Assembly (NCBI RefSeq): GCF_900143075.1 | Contig: NZ_FRCY01000007.1 | Span: 202,215 to 266,214 of the forward strand | Direction of reading: 5' to 3' | DNA from: Cyclobacterium lianum | Lineage (GTDB): Bacteria; Bacteroidota; Bacteroidia; Cytophagales; Cyclobacteriaceae | Length of the DNA stretch: 64,000 nt | Part shown: positions 26,734 through 36,992 of the stretch, piece after piece | How positions within the stretch are numbered: the stretch's first letter is position 1 | How the letters are laid out: every line of letters begins with the position of its first letter | Translations under genes and position numbers: made by a program | Notes under the pieces: model-generated | Database searches by the model: none | What the model was told of the DNA's origin: nothing | Seen by the model: only the letters and a program-made list of their open reading frames with translations

Positions 26734-28070
26734 ACGATATCCTTAAATCCATTACCCAAAAAAACCCAAATGAAGCAGAATACCACCAGGCAGTAGAGGA
26801 GGTTTTTGAAAGCGTACTTCCGCTGTTGAAGGCCAACAAAACCTTTGTAGATGAAAAGCTTTTTGAAAGGATCTGCGAGCCTGAGCGGGTAATTTCCTTC
26901 CGCGTCTGCTGGACGGACGACAAGGGCCGGGTGCAGGTAAACCGGGGGTTCAGGGTACAAATGAACAGCGCATTGGGTCCTTTCAAGGGAGGGCTGCGGT
27001 TTCATCCAAGCGTCAATCAAAGTATCCTGAAATTTCTGGCCTTCGAGCAGGTTTTTAAAAATGCCCTCACCGGTCTGCCACTGGGCGCGGGAAAAGGAGG
27101 CGCCGACTTTGACCCGAAGGGCAAATCGGATGGTGAGGTCATGCGATTTTGCCAGGCCTGGATGATGGAAGCTTTTCGGCACATCGGCCATTTTACAGAT
27201 GTGCCGGCCGGCGACATCGGTGTGGGCGAAAGAGAAATCGGATACCTGTTTGGCGCTTACAAGAAACTACAAAACGAGTTTCAGGGGGTGCTTACCGGAA
27301 AAGGACTGGATTGGGGTGGCTCTTATTTACGGCCTGAGGCGACAGGTTATGGCCTCATCCACTTCGCTCATTTCATGCTCACTGAGATAGACGATAATCT
27401 TGGTGGCAAGACCTGCCTGGTCTCAGGAGCCGGTAATGTTTCTCAATTTGCCATGGAAAAGCTGTTGCAGGAAGGTGCGAAAGTGGTGGCTTTTTCAGAT
27501 TCAACCGGTTTCGTACATGACCCGGAAGGCATGTCAGAGGAAAAACTAAATTACCTGAAAACCGTAAAGAACGAGGAGCGGAAAAGCATTTCGGCATTTG
27601 CAGATAAGTATCCATCTGCCAGCTTCAAGGCCAGCGGAAATAAAAACATCTGGTCCATACCTGCAGATTGCGCATTTCCCTGTGCCACGCAGAATGAACT
27701 GGACGAGAAAGATGCCAAAACCCTGCAAAAGAATGGTTTGTTACTTCTGGCAGAAGGAGCAAATATGCCCTGCACGCCGGAAGCCATCGATTACTTCCAG
27801 AAATCTAAAGTGCTCTATGGCCCGGGCAAAGCATCCAATGCCGGCGGCGTAGCCGTATCTGGACTGGAAATGAGCCAGAACAGGATCGGCCGCTACTGGG
27901 CCAAGGTAGATCTGGAAAAAGAGCTGCGGGCCATTATGAAAAATATCCATGAAAAATGTCTTGAAACCATATCCAGACATGGTTTGTCCGAACAGGATTA
28001 CCTGAACGCATCTAATATCGGTGCGTTTGAGAAAGTAGCCAAGGCCATGCGGGCACAGGGAACAGTCTAG
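26721..28070 (+). CDS. gdhA: NADP-type glutamate dehydrogenase
   Basis: 449 residues, the usual length of the hexameric 50-kDa enzymes that assimilate ammonia into 2-oxoglutarate. Visible motifs: GPFKGGLRFHPSVN, PLGAGKGGADFDPKG with the catalytic lysine, DVPAGDIGVGEREIGY, the NAD(P)-binding start LVSGAGNVSQFA, and ALNEGANMP-like LLAEGANMPCTPEA and GPGKASNAGGVAVSGLE. ATG at 26721 lies inside the end of pabB. Seven bases later dinB begins. Confidence 0.96.
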   Translation: MAKLNDILKSITQKNPNEAEYHQAVEEVFESVLPLLKANKTFVDEKLFERICEPERVISFRVCWTDDKGRVQVNRGFRVQMNSALGPFKGGLRFHPSVNQSILKFLAFEQVFKNALTGLPLGAGKGGADFDPKGKSDGEVMRFCQAWMMEAFRHIGHFTDVPAGDIGVGEREIGYLFGAYKKLQNEFQGVLTGKGLDWGGSYLRPEATGYGLIHFAHFMLTEIDDNLGGKTCLVSGAGNVSQFAMEKLLQEGAKVVAFSDSTGFVHDPEGMSEEKLNYLKTVKNEERKSISAFADKYPSASFKASGNKNIWSIPADCAFPCATQNELDEKDAKTLQKNGLLLLAEGANMPCTPEAIDYFQKSKVLYGPGKASNAGGVAVSGLEMSQNRIGRYWAKVDLEKELRAIMKNIHEKCLETISRHGLSEQDYLNASNIGAFEKVAKAMRAQGTV

Positions 28071-28077
28071 ACATAAC

Positions 28078-29145
28078 ATGAGCGCCATCCGGAAAATCAT
28101 ACATGTGGACATGGATGCTTTTTTTGCATCCGTGGAGCAATTAGACTATCCGGAATTGAGAGGAAAGCCTGTGGCAGTAGGAGGAAACCGGGAAAGAGGA
28201 GTGGTGGCAGCCGCTAGCTACGAAGCGCGAAAATATGGGGTCAGGTCTGCCATGCCTTCTAAATTGGCAGCAAAAAAATGTCCAGCGCTCATCTTTGTCA
28301 AACCGCGCTTTGACCGGTATAAGGAGATCTCCGGCAAAATCCGCCAAATATTTCTTGAATATACCGATCTCGTCGAGCCCCTGTCCCTGGATGAGGCATT
28401 TCTGGATGTGACAGTAAACCATTTCGGACTTCCTTCTGCCACACTTATTGCCAAAGAAATCCGGCAAAGAATCAAAAACGAAACGGGTCTCAATGCATCC
28501 GCCGGGATTTCTTACAATAAATTTTTGGCCAAGGTGGCATCTGACCTTAATAAACCAAATGGGCAGGCTGTGATAACCCCCGAAAAAGCGCCCGCATTCC
28601 TGGAAAAACTGCCGATAGAGAAATTTTATGGAATAGGTAAAGTAACTGCCGAAAAAATGAAATCCCTCGGTATCCACAATGGTTTTGACCTCAAACAGTA
28701 TTCGCTCACTTTCCTCACCGGCAGATTTGGCAAATCAGGCCTGCACTATTACCAGATCGTTCGGGGGATTCACAATAGCGAGGTAAAGCCAGGCCGGATC
28801 AGAAAATCCCTGGGAGTAGAAAGTACTTTCGAAAAAGACCTGATGAACCTGCAGGCAATCCAGGAAAAACTCAAAGAAAAGATTTTACCTGAGTTTTTCA
28901 GAAGACTGGAACGGAGCAAGGCAAGGGGGAGAACGCTAACCCTAAAAATAAAATACAGCGACTTTAGCGTGCATACCAGATCCAGAACCTCTAACGAACC
29001 CATTCCTATAGAAGGAATGGAGGCCATGACGCTGGATCTCGCCCTGCAGGAAGACATCATTGAACCAGTCCGATTACTGGGCGTGAGTCTCTCTAACCTG
29101 TGCAGGTCAGGAGAACCCGGCGAACAACTCAGGATCAGGTATTGA
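28078..29145 (+). CDS. dinB: DNA polymerase IV (Y-family translesion polymerase)
   Basis: 355 residues. Catalytic palm motifs IIHVDMDAFFASVEQ and PLSLDEAFLDVT give the metal-binding aspartates and glutamate; VAAASYEARKYGVRSAMPS, GISYNKFLAKVASDLNKP and KFYGIGKVTAEKMKSLGI (helix-hairpin-helix) follow the DinB order. The little-finger domain is complete but no canonical clamp-binding tail could be picked out with certainty. Bypasses damaged bases with low fidelity in the cytoplasm. Third gene of the pabB-gdhA-dinB run; no LexA box was looked for successfully. Confidence 0.95.
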   Translation: MSAIRKIIHVDMDAFFASVEQLDYPELRGKPVAVGGNRERGVVAAASYEARKYGVRSAMPSKLAAKKCPALIFVKPRFDRYKEISGKIRQIFLEYTDLVEPLSLDEAFLDVTVNHFGLPSATLIAKEIRQRIKNETGLNASAGISYNKFLAKVASDLNKPNGQAVITPEKAPAFLEKLPIEKFYGIGKVTAEKMKSLGIHNGFDLKQYSLTFLTGRFGKSGLHYYQIVRGIHNSEVKPGRIRKSLGVESTFEKDLMNLQAIQEKLKEKILPEFFRRLERSKARGRTLTLKIKYSDFSVHTRSRTSNEPIPIEGMEAMTLDLALQEDIIEPVRLLGVSLSNLCRSGEPGEQLRIRY

Positions 29146-29204
29146 GGCCAAAAAATTTCCATGGTTCGGTATTTTTTGCCCCAAAAGGAAAAAAATATAC
29201 TCCT

Positions 29205-29400
29205 CTCATTCTTGCCAGCGGGTATAATATCACGCCCCTACAGGCCTCAGGCCGATTGACACAATGCTATATCGATGGGCTGCACCCATCGCTGATAGAT
29301 CCCGCCCCTTCGGGGCTTGGCTAAATGGAAAACGAAGGATTACCCAGGCACTGAAAGTGCGACATATCCCAGCACAGGGTAAATTTGCTTCGGACCACAG
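29205..29400. repeat. Non-coding palindromic repeat cluster (probable dispersed Bacteroidota element)
   Basis: Between dinB and the small gene at 29432 there are three compact perfect hairpins: CGATGGG/CCCATCG (29273-29291, loop CTGCA), GCCCC/GGGGC (29304-29316, loop TTC) and GCACT/AGTGC (29348-29360, loop GAA), spread over otherwise non-coding sequence. Phrases such as CGCCCCTTCGGGGC and CACTGAAAGTGCGACATA look like dispersed intergenic repeats seen in many Bacteroidota genomes. The rest of the genome is not visible, so copy number cannot be shown. No open frame of note. Confidence 0.5.
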
Positions 29401-29431
29401 ATTCCGGCATTAATCTTGTGTAATTCTTACT

Positions 29432-29656
29432 ATGAAAAATAACAAATCCATGACTACTTATCAGAAATACCTGGACTTTGGTGTCAAATACGGCATACCC
29501 CTAACCATCATCATGGGGACCCTTGCCATGAAAAAAGCAAAAGGATTGGGCAACCTGGCTGTCTTTGCCCTGGTGACACCTGGCATGTTGGGCTACCTGT
29601 ACAGCTTAAAAAAAGCCAAAGAAACATTGAAAACTCACCCTGAAAATCCCAGGTAA
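29432..29656 (+). CDS. Small membrane protein, 74 aa
   Basis: Short protein with two hydrophobic segments (about 21-32 and 41-57: GIPLTIIMGTLAM and LAVFALVTPGMLGYLY) separated by a KKAKGLG turn, and a basic C-terminal tail. No family recognised. It follows the palindromic repeat region and ends four bases before the convergent tamL, without an obvious terminator between them. Codon use looks like the neighbouring genes, so I accept it as real with moderate confidence. Confidence 0.5.
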   Translation: MKNNKSMTTYQKYLDFGVKYGIPLTIIMGTLAMKKAKGLGNLAVFALVTPGMLGYLYSLKKAKETLKTHPENPR

Positions 29657-29659
29657 CCC

Positions 29660-31996
29660 TTAAAAGGGATAGCCAATGGCGAAATTGAAAATGAGGTTAT
29701 CCCTTCTCCACTCGCTATCGGTAATATTGAAATCTTTCTCCCATCGCTGAGTTTCCGGTAGATAGGGTCTTCGGAGAGGCGTGGCCAGATCGAACCGCAA
29801 TACAAAAAACTCTATATCTACTCTTAATCCTATTCCAGTGCCAACGCCCAATTCTTTAAACCAATCCTTTCCGATTTTTCCACCCGGAAGAGCTTCATTT
29901 TCATTCACCAGCCACACATTTCCTGCATCCAGGAAGACTGCACCTTTGAGATATGGAACCAGGGGAAACCTAAATTCCAGGTTCCCTTCCAGCCGGATGT
30001 CTCCAGCCTGATCAAAAAAGCTTGCGGTACTCGCTCCATCCGGACGAAAAGAGCCAGGTCCGAGAGATCGTATGCGAAATGCACGGATGCTATTCGGCCC
30101 ACCTGAAAAAAACTGCTTGACAAAGGGCAGGGAGACGGAGTTGCCATAGGGCAATCCCAGGCCTCCGAACAGTCTGGCAGCAAGTAGCCGCTCCTCGGTA
30201 AAGCGCCAGTAATATCGAAAATCAATATCGGCTTTATTGTATTGGGCATAATTAAAACCTAAAAAGGTATTCGGATTTTTCCCATTCAACGCCTCATTTA
30301 AAAACCTCAGCCCCGCCCCCGCCAGATCCAGATTGGCACCAAAGTATATGCTATGCGTCCTGTATTTATCCATCAATTTGTTAAACGCAAAGTTATAGGT
30401 AATTCCGGCAATAAATTGCTGCTCGAAACTTTGCCTCAGAAAAGGGTTGGCATTTAAAATCTCATCAAATTCCGGCGAAGTCCTGGAAAGGTTGACGAAG
30501 TTAATGCTCACCGGAGTAATCTCATGGTACACAAAACGGTTTGCATTCCAGAAATAACCGTAGGTCGCGGACACGGAATTGAGCCTGTAGAGGCCCCTCC
30601 GATCCTGGTACTCCGTACCAAGGCTGATTTTCGTCTTGGGTACGGAATAGGCAAAACGTTCCTTGATGGTGATGGGAAAAACTACCCTTGGGAAGATCAG
30701 GTCTCCTTTCAATCCCAGCTCAAATGCATTCAACCCTTCCCTTTCTCCCGAGGCTATCTGACTTTCATAAGCCACTTTGCCGGTCAAGTTAAATGTTTCT
30801 CCCCCGAAAAATAAATTCCTGTTTCTGTAATTCAGCAAGAGCGCAGGACCGGCAAAATTATTCGATTTGGAGACCCCCTGCAGTTCTGCCCTCAGCGAAC
30901 GTTTGTCCAGTGGAGATAATTGGATGCGTGCGTCAAGGTAACCCTTCCCGTCTGTGGTTGTATCCTCTACCTGATTGTACCTGACATTTACAAAGCGGAA
31001 GTTCCCTATACCAGACAGGCGGTTGCTGGTCAGTCTGGATTGGGATGCATCGAATAACGCTCCTTTCTCAATCAGGATATATTGTCTCAGTAAATCAGGC
31101 TTAAACGAGAGCTCGTCCTGAATAAACTGAACCCCGTCTACTTCGGTAGTATCTGAATTTTCCCCGTACTCATCCAGAGAATAGTTGGGCAAAACCTGTA
31201 TGCTCCTGATTTGATAGGGTAAAATACCTTCCTGTGGCACATTCTGTTTTAGCCTCAGAAACAAGTCGAATTCACGGCTATCGTACTGATTGGTATCGGC
31301 ATCGAAAATCAGAAAATCGGGATTAAAATTGTAGTAGCCTCTTTTTTTCAACTCAGTGTTCAGGCGTTCACGCTCAGCTTTAAAACCTGACAACTGAAAA
31401 CGGTCTCCCGCTTTTATCTGCGTGGAGGAAAGCAAATCCCTGATGTCCTTGTCTATGGGCAGGCTATCCCTTTCATATTGGTAAGTCTTGAGGGTATAGG
31501 GAGCATCCAGACTTACCTGGTAGCTGACATCTCCTTTTTTCTGCTTTCTCCTGAAGGAGGAGCTGATTTCAGGGAAAAAGAACCCGTTATTCTCCAACCT
31601 GTTTGCCATCAATTCCTCTGTCTTCTCTGCATCCACCTGGCTGAGATAAACTGGCTCCTCTCCTATTTTTTTAAAGATGAACCGATTGATAAACCCCGGA
31701 TTTTCGCGCTGCATTTTGTAATATGCCCACAATCCCAGGTACTGACCCAAAATCTTGCTGTTTGGTTTCGGCCTGGTCAGGCTTTGTAATTCCTCTCTCA
31801 CTTCTTTGATCCGCCTTACCGGCACCTCCTCGCTCACCTGCAGATTGGCACCGGTATAAAGCAACTCGTCTTCCGGTATATAACGGGTCACATTGCAGGA
31901 TGACAGGATCAGCAAGCTCAGGAAAAATCCAATTTTTCCAAAACACGATTGCCTTGCAATGCACTTCTCGTAATAGTTATTTTTCCTGATTTTCAT
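29660..31996 (-). CDS. tamL: TamL: lipid-anchored TamA/BamA-family outer-membrane protein
   Basis: 778 residues. A signal peptide ends in the lipobox LLILSSC (modified Cys34), which distinguishes TamL from the proteobacterial TamA. POTRA-like segments follow (about 45-330: for example LSQVDAEKTEELMANRLENNG and the region KAGDRFQLSGFKAERERLN), then the 16-strand barrel of the Omp85 superfamily (about 340-778) with a lid-loop-like GPNSIRAFRIRSLGPG and the C-terminal strand ending in FNFAIGYPF. It works with TamB in outer-membrane protein or lipid assembly. ATG at 31996 overlaps the end of tamB by 20 bp. Confidence 0.9.
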   Translation of the reverse strand: MKIRKNNYYEKCIARQSCFGKIGFFLSLLILSSCNVTRYIPEDELLYTGANLQVSEEVPVRRIKEVREELQSLTRPKPNSKILGQYLGLWAYYKMQRENPGFINRFIFKKIGEEPVYLSQVDAEKTEELMANRLENNGFFFPEISSSFRRKQKKGDVSYQVSLDAPYTLKTYQYERDSLPIDKDIRDLLSSTQIKAGDRFQLSGFKAERERLNTELKKRGYYNFNPDFLIFDADTNQYDSREFDLFLRLKQNVPQEGILPYQIRSIQVLPNYSLDEYGENSDTTEVDGVQFIQDELSFKPDLLRQYILIEKGALFDASQSRLTSNRLSGIGNFRFVNVRYNQVEDTTTDGKGYLDARIQLSPLDKRSLRAELQGVSKSNNFAGPALLLNYRNRNLFFGGETFNLTGKVAYESQIASGEREGLNAFELGLKGDLIFPRVVFPITIKERFAYSVPKTKISLGTEYQDRRGLYRLNSVSATYGYFWNANRFVYHEITPVSINFVNLSRTSPEFDEILNANPFLRQSFEQQFIAGITYNFAFNKLMDKYRTHSIYFGANLDLAGAGLRFLNEALNGKNPNTFLGFNYAQYNKADIDFRYYWRFTEERLLAARLFGGLGLPYGNSVSLPFVKQFFSGGPNSIRAFRIRSLGPGSFRPDGASTASFFDQAGDIRLEGNLEFRFPLVPYLKGAVFLDAGNVWLVNENEALPGGKIGKDWFKELGVGTGIGLRVDIEFFVLRFDLATPLRRPYLPETQRWEKDFNITDSEWRRDNLIFNFAIGYPF

Positions 31997-34900
31997 CCGT
32001 CTTCTGGATTGAATCTTCTAGTGGATCTTTTTCATTTCTTCTGGTTTCTATTCCTCGCCACAGCTCATCAAAATGGTTGAACTCCCGATTGAAAATGGCA
32101 GAGAATCCAGTTACGACCAGTTGTCCGTCAATAAAACTCTCAAATTGATTCTTGCGGAACCCCCTTATGCGGTAGCGCCCGTTTTCGGTAAGCAGGTATT
32201 CGATGCTCACATTCCCAAGAAGCGCATTTTCAGCTCCTCTTTCCCGGGAACTGCCTTCAATATCTATTTGGCTCCCCACCTGAACGATCAGTCTGTCATC
32301 CAGAAATCGTTTTCTTGCATTCAGATTTAGCTGAGTCCGCGACTGGGGGGATTCTCCCTGATAGTCCTGAAAACTGTCCAGATCGACGTCCAGCTCAAAT
32401 CCGGTACCCCCGAGTGCATTTTCCGTAAAGGAATTCAACTCACTTGACAACAATTGGCTTACGCTGGATTTGGCCATGGCAGTAGCTCCTCCCCCACCGG
32501 TATTGGCACCACTTGGAAAAAAACGGTTCAGTACCAGGAGAGAAAAAACCTGCCGGTTCAATTCCCCTTCCTGACTGTTTAGCTGTTGTACCTGAGCATA
32601 TACGCTGCCTCCCAGAGCGCCTTTCTCATCTTCTGGCATGTCGAGGGTAAAGGAGATCAATGGTCTCAGCATTTCTCCCTGTATATTTAAATAAACTATA
32701 AACGGTAATTGCTGACGGTACTGCATCATATTTTCACGGCTCCCTCCGGCTGCAGTGGCTGTCATCAGGTCTACCGCAGAGGTCTTGATATTGTAGATTG
32801 CTGTGATGTCCATGGACGCATCCAAAGGATCTCCTGCCCAGGTGATGGTGCTACCTCCCCGTATTTCAAACCTTCGGTTTACCAGACTGTATAAACTCAA
32901 CTCGTAGTGCCCCGCCGACAACTCATAAATTCCCGTCAAATTTATCCTGCCGTTAGGGTCCAGATCCAGTCGCAGATCCGCTGCTCCCTCCACCATCAGG
33001 TTGTCCCCGGATCTGGGGTCAATCACCACATTGAATTTGGCTTCTGGCGACACCTGGAGCAATGCGGATACCTGATAGCCCGAAAAACCAGTATTGCTGG
33101 TTTCTTCTAGGCTTTTGGTAAGGATATCGTCGGGATTCTGGCGATTGACATAGTTCACCACTCCCTCCCTTTCAACTACATCCAGTTGGGTTTCCGGCAC
33201 CACGAAGGTCAAATTGGTACCATTTTCCACTGTCAGGTCAGCGGAGACTTCCGGCAGGTTTAGATCTCCACCTATCGACACCTCCGCTCCGATGATAGCA
33301 TCTCCATAGAAAAGGTCATTGTCTTCCGCGGTAGAATTCAGGAATCTGAAATTCTCTGCACTCAGATCGAGATCAAATCCGGGGTTGGTCAGGTTCTCTG
33401 TCAGGACGCGCCCATCCAGCGAAAACTCATTGCCATCGGCATCAAAAATGGTCAGTTGATCCAGGTAGACTCCCTGGTTGTCCAAGGTAATTTCTTCATT
33501 GTTGAGCTTAAAAACTGCATTGAGCGCCGTTGGGTTAAATGCAGTATTGTTAAACTTCAATCTGCCTTGATACTGGGGTGAGTTTATATTTCCATTGACC
33601 GAAAATGATCCGGACAAAAAGCCCTCAGCACCGCTCACTGCTCCCTGGCTCAAACCTTCGATCACTGCCATTTCCAGCTTATTCAGGTCAAGGCTCAGGT
33701 TCAGTAAAGCACCTGCAGTGTCTGCCTGATAGTCCCCAGTGAATTCCAGGTCAATGCCCCGCTCGCTGAGGGACAAATCAAAATCATAATCCCTTTGCTC
33801 TGCTCCACTCGACGCATCTAGCGCAAGGTTGCCCAGAGGTACCTGAAGTACGTTCAGATCTGTAACGGTGATTCCCGCAAGAAAACCGGTAGCACCAAAT
33901 GGGTTCTCCAGAATAAACTCGCCATTTACCATGCCGGAAGCCAGCGTCTCGTCAGGATTCAGTAAACTCGTAAAAGTGGCCAGCCGGAAATTTTCAAAAT
34001 TTAAGCCAACAGTGTTTCCTTCCGGCTCATTGTAAAAAGACAGGTTTTGGCTTTCCCTGGTGAAAGAAAAATCCCTGAACACCAGGCTGGAATCTGAAAA
34101 CCACATTTCGTTGGATTCCGGTACAGTCCAGGTCTTTTTGTTGAAAATCAAACTATCGGGATTGACATGCAGTTTCAGTGAATCGGCGGCAAGACCCAGG
34201 TCAAATGCTACATGCGCGAGGACATCTTCTCCATCCAGGGCATTGAAATCCAGGTACAACTGCTTTTCAAGTACCTTGCCGGTAAAATAGGTAGCCCCGA
34301 GTGCTAAGGGTCCGCTCTCAAGACCGAGCAGCCCGAATGCAAAGTCAAAGTCCTCCGCATTGCTATTCACCCTTAACCCAAGACTGTCCACGACAATCCC
34401 TGCATAGGACAGATAGGGAAAATCTACACTGCCCTCCAGAACTGCCCTTCTTTCATCAAAATGTAAAACGACCGAGCCACTATCCATACTTTCGAGCTCA
34501 GGTAACAACACCTGATCCAACAGCAATCCAGGTACGATATTCATATTCAGATTTACCGCAACCCTATTCAGGCTGTCCTCCTGAGTGCCCGTGGCCCCTG
34601 AATCCCGGGGCGTTTCCAAGTGCTGGTTAAAGTGTCTTACAATGCCATCCATTACGGCGCCAGGATCAGCGTTGGCCTGTAACTGACCCTTCAAGATATT
34701 GCTTTCTATGCTAAAATCCGTTGTATCCGGCATCACCTTCAGGCCCATATCCCAGGTTCCGAGAGGATATGCCTGTTCTTCCAGTACCACTGTACCGTTA
34801 TCTATATGCGCATCCATGCTGAATGCAGTCGCATTGCCCTCCCAATGGGCAGTAAATTCCATGCTCCCGCGCAAGTTATCCGGGCTGATATTCAAGCGGT

Positions 34901-36992
34901 AGAAATCAGCGCCTTTCAAATCCAGATTTAGATCTGCCAGCACGGTTTCAGGCGTCAATTCGGTATCTGCGGTCAGTTCGAAATCCAGCAATTCATCCTG
35001 GTGCCGGAGGTTGACATTACCCCGCCCGTCGGAAAACACAGCCTGAAGCGTCAAGTCCTGATAATCGTGACCCTTCCATTCAAATTTTGTTAGCCGCGTT
35101 TGTAGATCCAGTTCAAGGAGTTCAGGAGGGCCCGTATTGCCACTGGCCTCAAGTTCAAATCCCAAACTACCAAAATCCGGCAAACCAAGGATCTCCCCCA
35201 GAGGGGCCTTGCTGAGTGAGACCTCCAGGTCGTACACAAACCCCTGCCCGGCAGATGTCACCCTCCCTTGCAGCATTAAATCAGCACCGTAACCCTGTGC
35301 AGAGGACTGAATATCAAAAGAATCCAGATTTCCACTGCTTTTTAGTGCCAGGGAGACTGATTCCGGATACCGAAGTCCCAGGCTATCCTCGCGGACAAAT
35401 CTGTTTACATCTTTCCGGGCGGAAATAAAATTTAAAGTATCCAGCTCCCAGGAAATTTGATCGGTGTCCAGGGGATACCGGATCGATCCAGTCATACCGA
35501 TACGGGTATCGGGTCCCCATCTGGCCGACATTTCATTGATATTGATCTGCTCCAGGTCGCCCCTGGCATAGATCCTGGTATTTATTTGTTTTCTGGCAAG
35601 TGTGCGGATATAGGGATCCTTTCTCAGTTCCGGGGAAAAGTAAAACGCATCGCGCAGCCCAATGTCGATCCGGTCCAGGCTAAGCTCCAAATGAGACTGA
35701 TCCGGAGTATTGAGCAGCTCAGCAAGCGCCGCATAGCTCAGAACCAACTGACCCTGTACCTGACTATGCCCGGTTTTCAAATCCATATCTTTCAGGCTGG
35801 CCGCTAGCGGGTCCACGGCCATATCAACCTGAAATGTTTCCAGATTAAACCCTGAACGCTCTCTGAAAGACAGCTGATCGAGAGAGGCCCCCGCACCTTC
35901 AGCATTCAAAAACACCTGGTTTAGTTGTAAACTAAGTTCACTAATTCCCAGAGCTTCCGGGTCAAACTGGTCCTGAGCAGCATGCTTGCCCTTGAGTCCG
36001 TATTTGATGTTGTTGTTCAGCCAATCTATGGATCCTACAGTTACCTCCCAGTCTGGCCAGACTATGGTTTCGGATGCGGGGTCAGATTTCTCCGGCGAAT
36101 CCCGGAGCAGCTGTGCACCATACTGGTAATCCAGTTCTGTATCTTGTAGTAAGAGTGATTTGATCTGAACCCTTTGGTTTTGAAGATCAGCTTCGGGAAG
36201 TTGCAAACCGAAAGACCCCAGGCTGGCCCGTACATCCAGATCATCGGGATGGGAAATATAATGCAGGTCGATATGGTTCAAAGAAAGCTCGTCCAACACC
36301 AGCAGAGGGAGGGGACCTGATTCTGTCTCATTTTCCTCCACCGGCGGCAAGGGCTTTTCCTGTACATAATCCACTGCGGTATTTTCCCACTGAATTTTAC
36401 CGATATGAAAATCCATGCGGTTCAGGTCCAGTTTCTCCGTGAGTAATTCAAGCCTGCCCAGTTTGAGATCTAGTGATAAACCCAACAGTTCATCTGAATA
36501 ACGAACATCCCAATCATTCAATAAAACCGGTCCAAGGGCAAGCTCCGGAAAGCCTCCACCTCCCGGCGTTCCTTCAACAGTACTGGAATCCTGATCGCTT
36601 GCAGGAGTAGAGAAAGCATCAAGGAGGAAGCCAAAATTAAACCTTCCCGTACTATCGCGATGCACATTGGCTTCGAGTCCCTGCCATTCCAATCTGCTAA
36701 CTCGGATTTCTCCGGTCCTCAAAAACGGCAAAAGTGCTATTCCTGTTTCCAATTGGCCGGAGTAAAGCAGTGTGTCTCCCTCCATGTCTTCCAGATAAAG
36801 CTCCTCCAGATACAGGTTCCCCCTGAAGGTGACGAAAAGCCGGTCTACCGAAACTTCCGTTTTGGTCTTCCCGGAGACATAACTGATCAGTCTGTTGACG
36901 ATAAGGTCCTGACCAAATGGGCTTCGGATAAAAAGCAGCAGCAGAAGTAACAACAAGGCCAGGCTAAGGAAAACCCAGCCCAAAACCTTCAT
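31977..36992 (-). CDS. tamB: Translocation/assembly module protein TamB
   Basis: 1671 residues from the ATG at 36992; a GTG at 37067 would add 25 residues before the helix. A single N-terminal transmembrane helix (WVFLSLALLLLLLLLFI) anchors it in the inner membrane, followed by RSPFGQDLIVNRLISYVSG and a very long beta-helical, aspartate-rich span of the AsmA/TamB type. The C-terminal DUF490 domain is visible (about 1250-1640), with the typical AQVQQLNSQEGELNRQVFSL and LVLNRFFPSG, ending in GFSAIFNREFNHF. It bridges the periplasm to TamL and moves lipids or barrel proteins. tamL follows with a 20-bp overlap. Confidence 0.92.
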   Translation of the reverse strand: MKVLGWVFLSLALLLLLLLLFIRSPFGQDLIVNRLISYVSGKTKTEVSVDRLFVTFRGNLYLEELYLEDMEGDTLLYSGQLETGIALLPFLRTGEIRVSRLEWQGLEANVHRDSTGRFNFGFLLDAFSTPASDQDSSTVEGTPGGGGFPELALGPVLLNDWDVRYSDELLGLSLDLKLGRLELLTEKLDLNRMDFHIGKIQWENTAVDYVQEKPLPPVEENETESGPLPLLVLDELSLNHIDLHYISHPDDLDVRASLGSFGLQLPEADLQNQRVQIKSLLLQDTELDYQYGAQLLRDSPEKSDPASETIVWPDWEVTVGSIDWLNNNIKYGLKGKHAAQDQFDPEALGISELSLQLNQVFLNAEGAGASLDQLSFRERSGFNLETFQVDMAVDPLAASLKDMDLKTGHSQVQGQLVLSYAALAELLNTPDQSHLELSLDRIDIGLRDAFYFSPELRKDPYIRTLARKQINTRIYARGDLEQININEMSARWGPDTRIGMTGSIRYPLDTDQISWELDTLNFISARKDVNRFVREDSLGLRYPESVSLALKSSGNLDSFDIQSSAQGYGADLMLQGRVTSAGQGFVYDLEVSLSKAPLGEILGLPDFGSLGFELEASGNTGPPELLELDLQTRLTKFEWKGHDYQDLTLQAVFSDGRGNVNLRHQDELLDFELTADTELTPETVLADLNLDLKGADFYRLNISPDNLRGSMEFTAHWEGNATAFSMDAHIDNGTVVLEEQAYPLGTWDMGLKVMPDTTDFSIESNILKGQLQANADPGAVMDGIVRHFNQHLETPRDSGATGTQEDSLNRVAVNLNMNIVPGLLLDQVLLPELESMDSGSVVLHFDERRAVLEGSVDFPYLSYAGIVVDSLGLRVNSNAEDFDFAFGLLGLESGPLALGATYFTGKVLEKQLYLDFNALDGEDVLAHVAFDLGLAADSLKLHVNPDSLIFNKKTWTVPESNEMWFSDSSLVFRDFSFTRESQNLSFYNEPEGNTVGLNFENFRLATFTSLLNPDETLASGMVNGEFILENPFGATGFLAGITVTDLNVLQVPLGNLALDASSGAEQRDYDFDLSLSERGIDLEFTGDYQADTAGALLNLSLDLNKLEMAVIEGLSQGAVSGAEGFLSGSFSVNGNINSPQYQGRLKFNNTAFNPTALNAVFKLNNEEITLDNQGVYLDQLTIFDADGNEFSLDGRVLTENLTNPGFDLDLSAENFRFLNSTAEDNDLFYGDAIIGAEVSIGGDLNLPEVSADLTVENGTNLTFVVPETQLDVVEREGVVNYVNRQNPDDILTKSLEETSNTGFSGYQVSALLQVSPEAKFNVVIDPRSGDNLMVEGAADLRLDLDPNGRINLTGIYELSAGHYELSLYSLVNRRFEIRGGSTITWAGDPLDASMDITAIYNIKTSAVDLMTATAAGGSRENMMQYRQQLPFIVYLNIQGEMLRPLISFTLDMPEDEKGALGGSVYAQVQQLNSQEGELNRQVFSLLVLNRFFPSGANTGGGGATAMAKSSVSQLLSSELNSFTENALGGTGFELDVDLDSFQDYQGESPQSRTQLNLNARKRFLDDRLIVQVGSQIDIEGSSRERGAENALLGNVSIEYLLTENGRYRIRGFRKNQFESFIDGQLVVTGFSAIFNREFNHFDELWRGIETRRNEKDPLEDSIQKTDENQEK

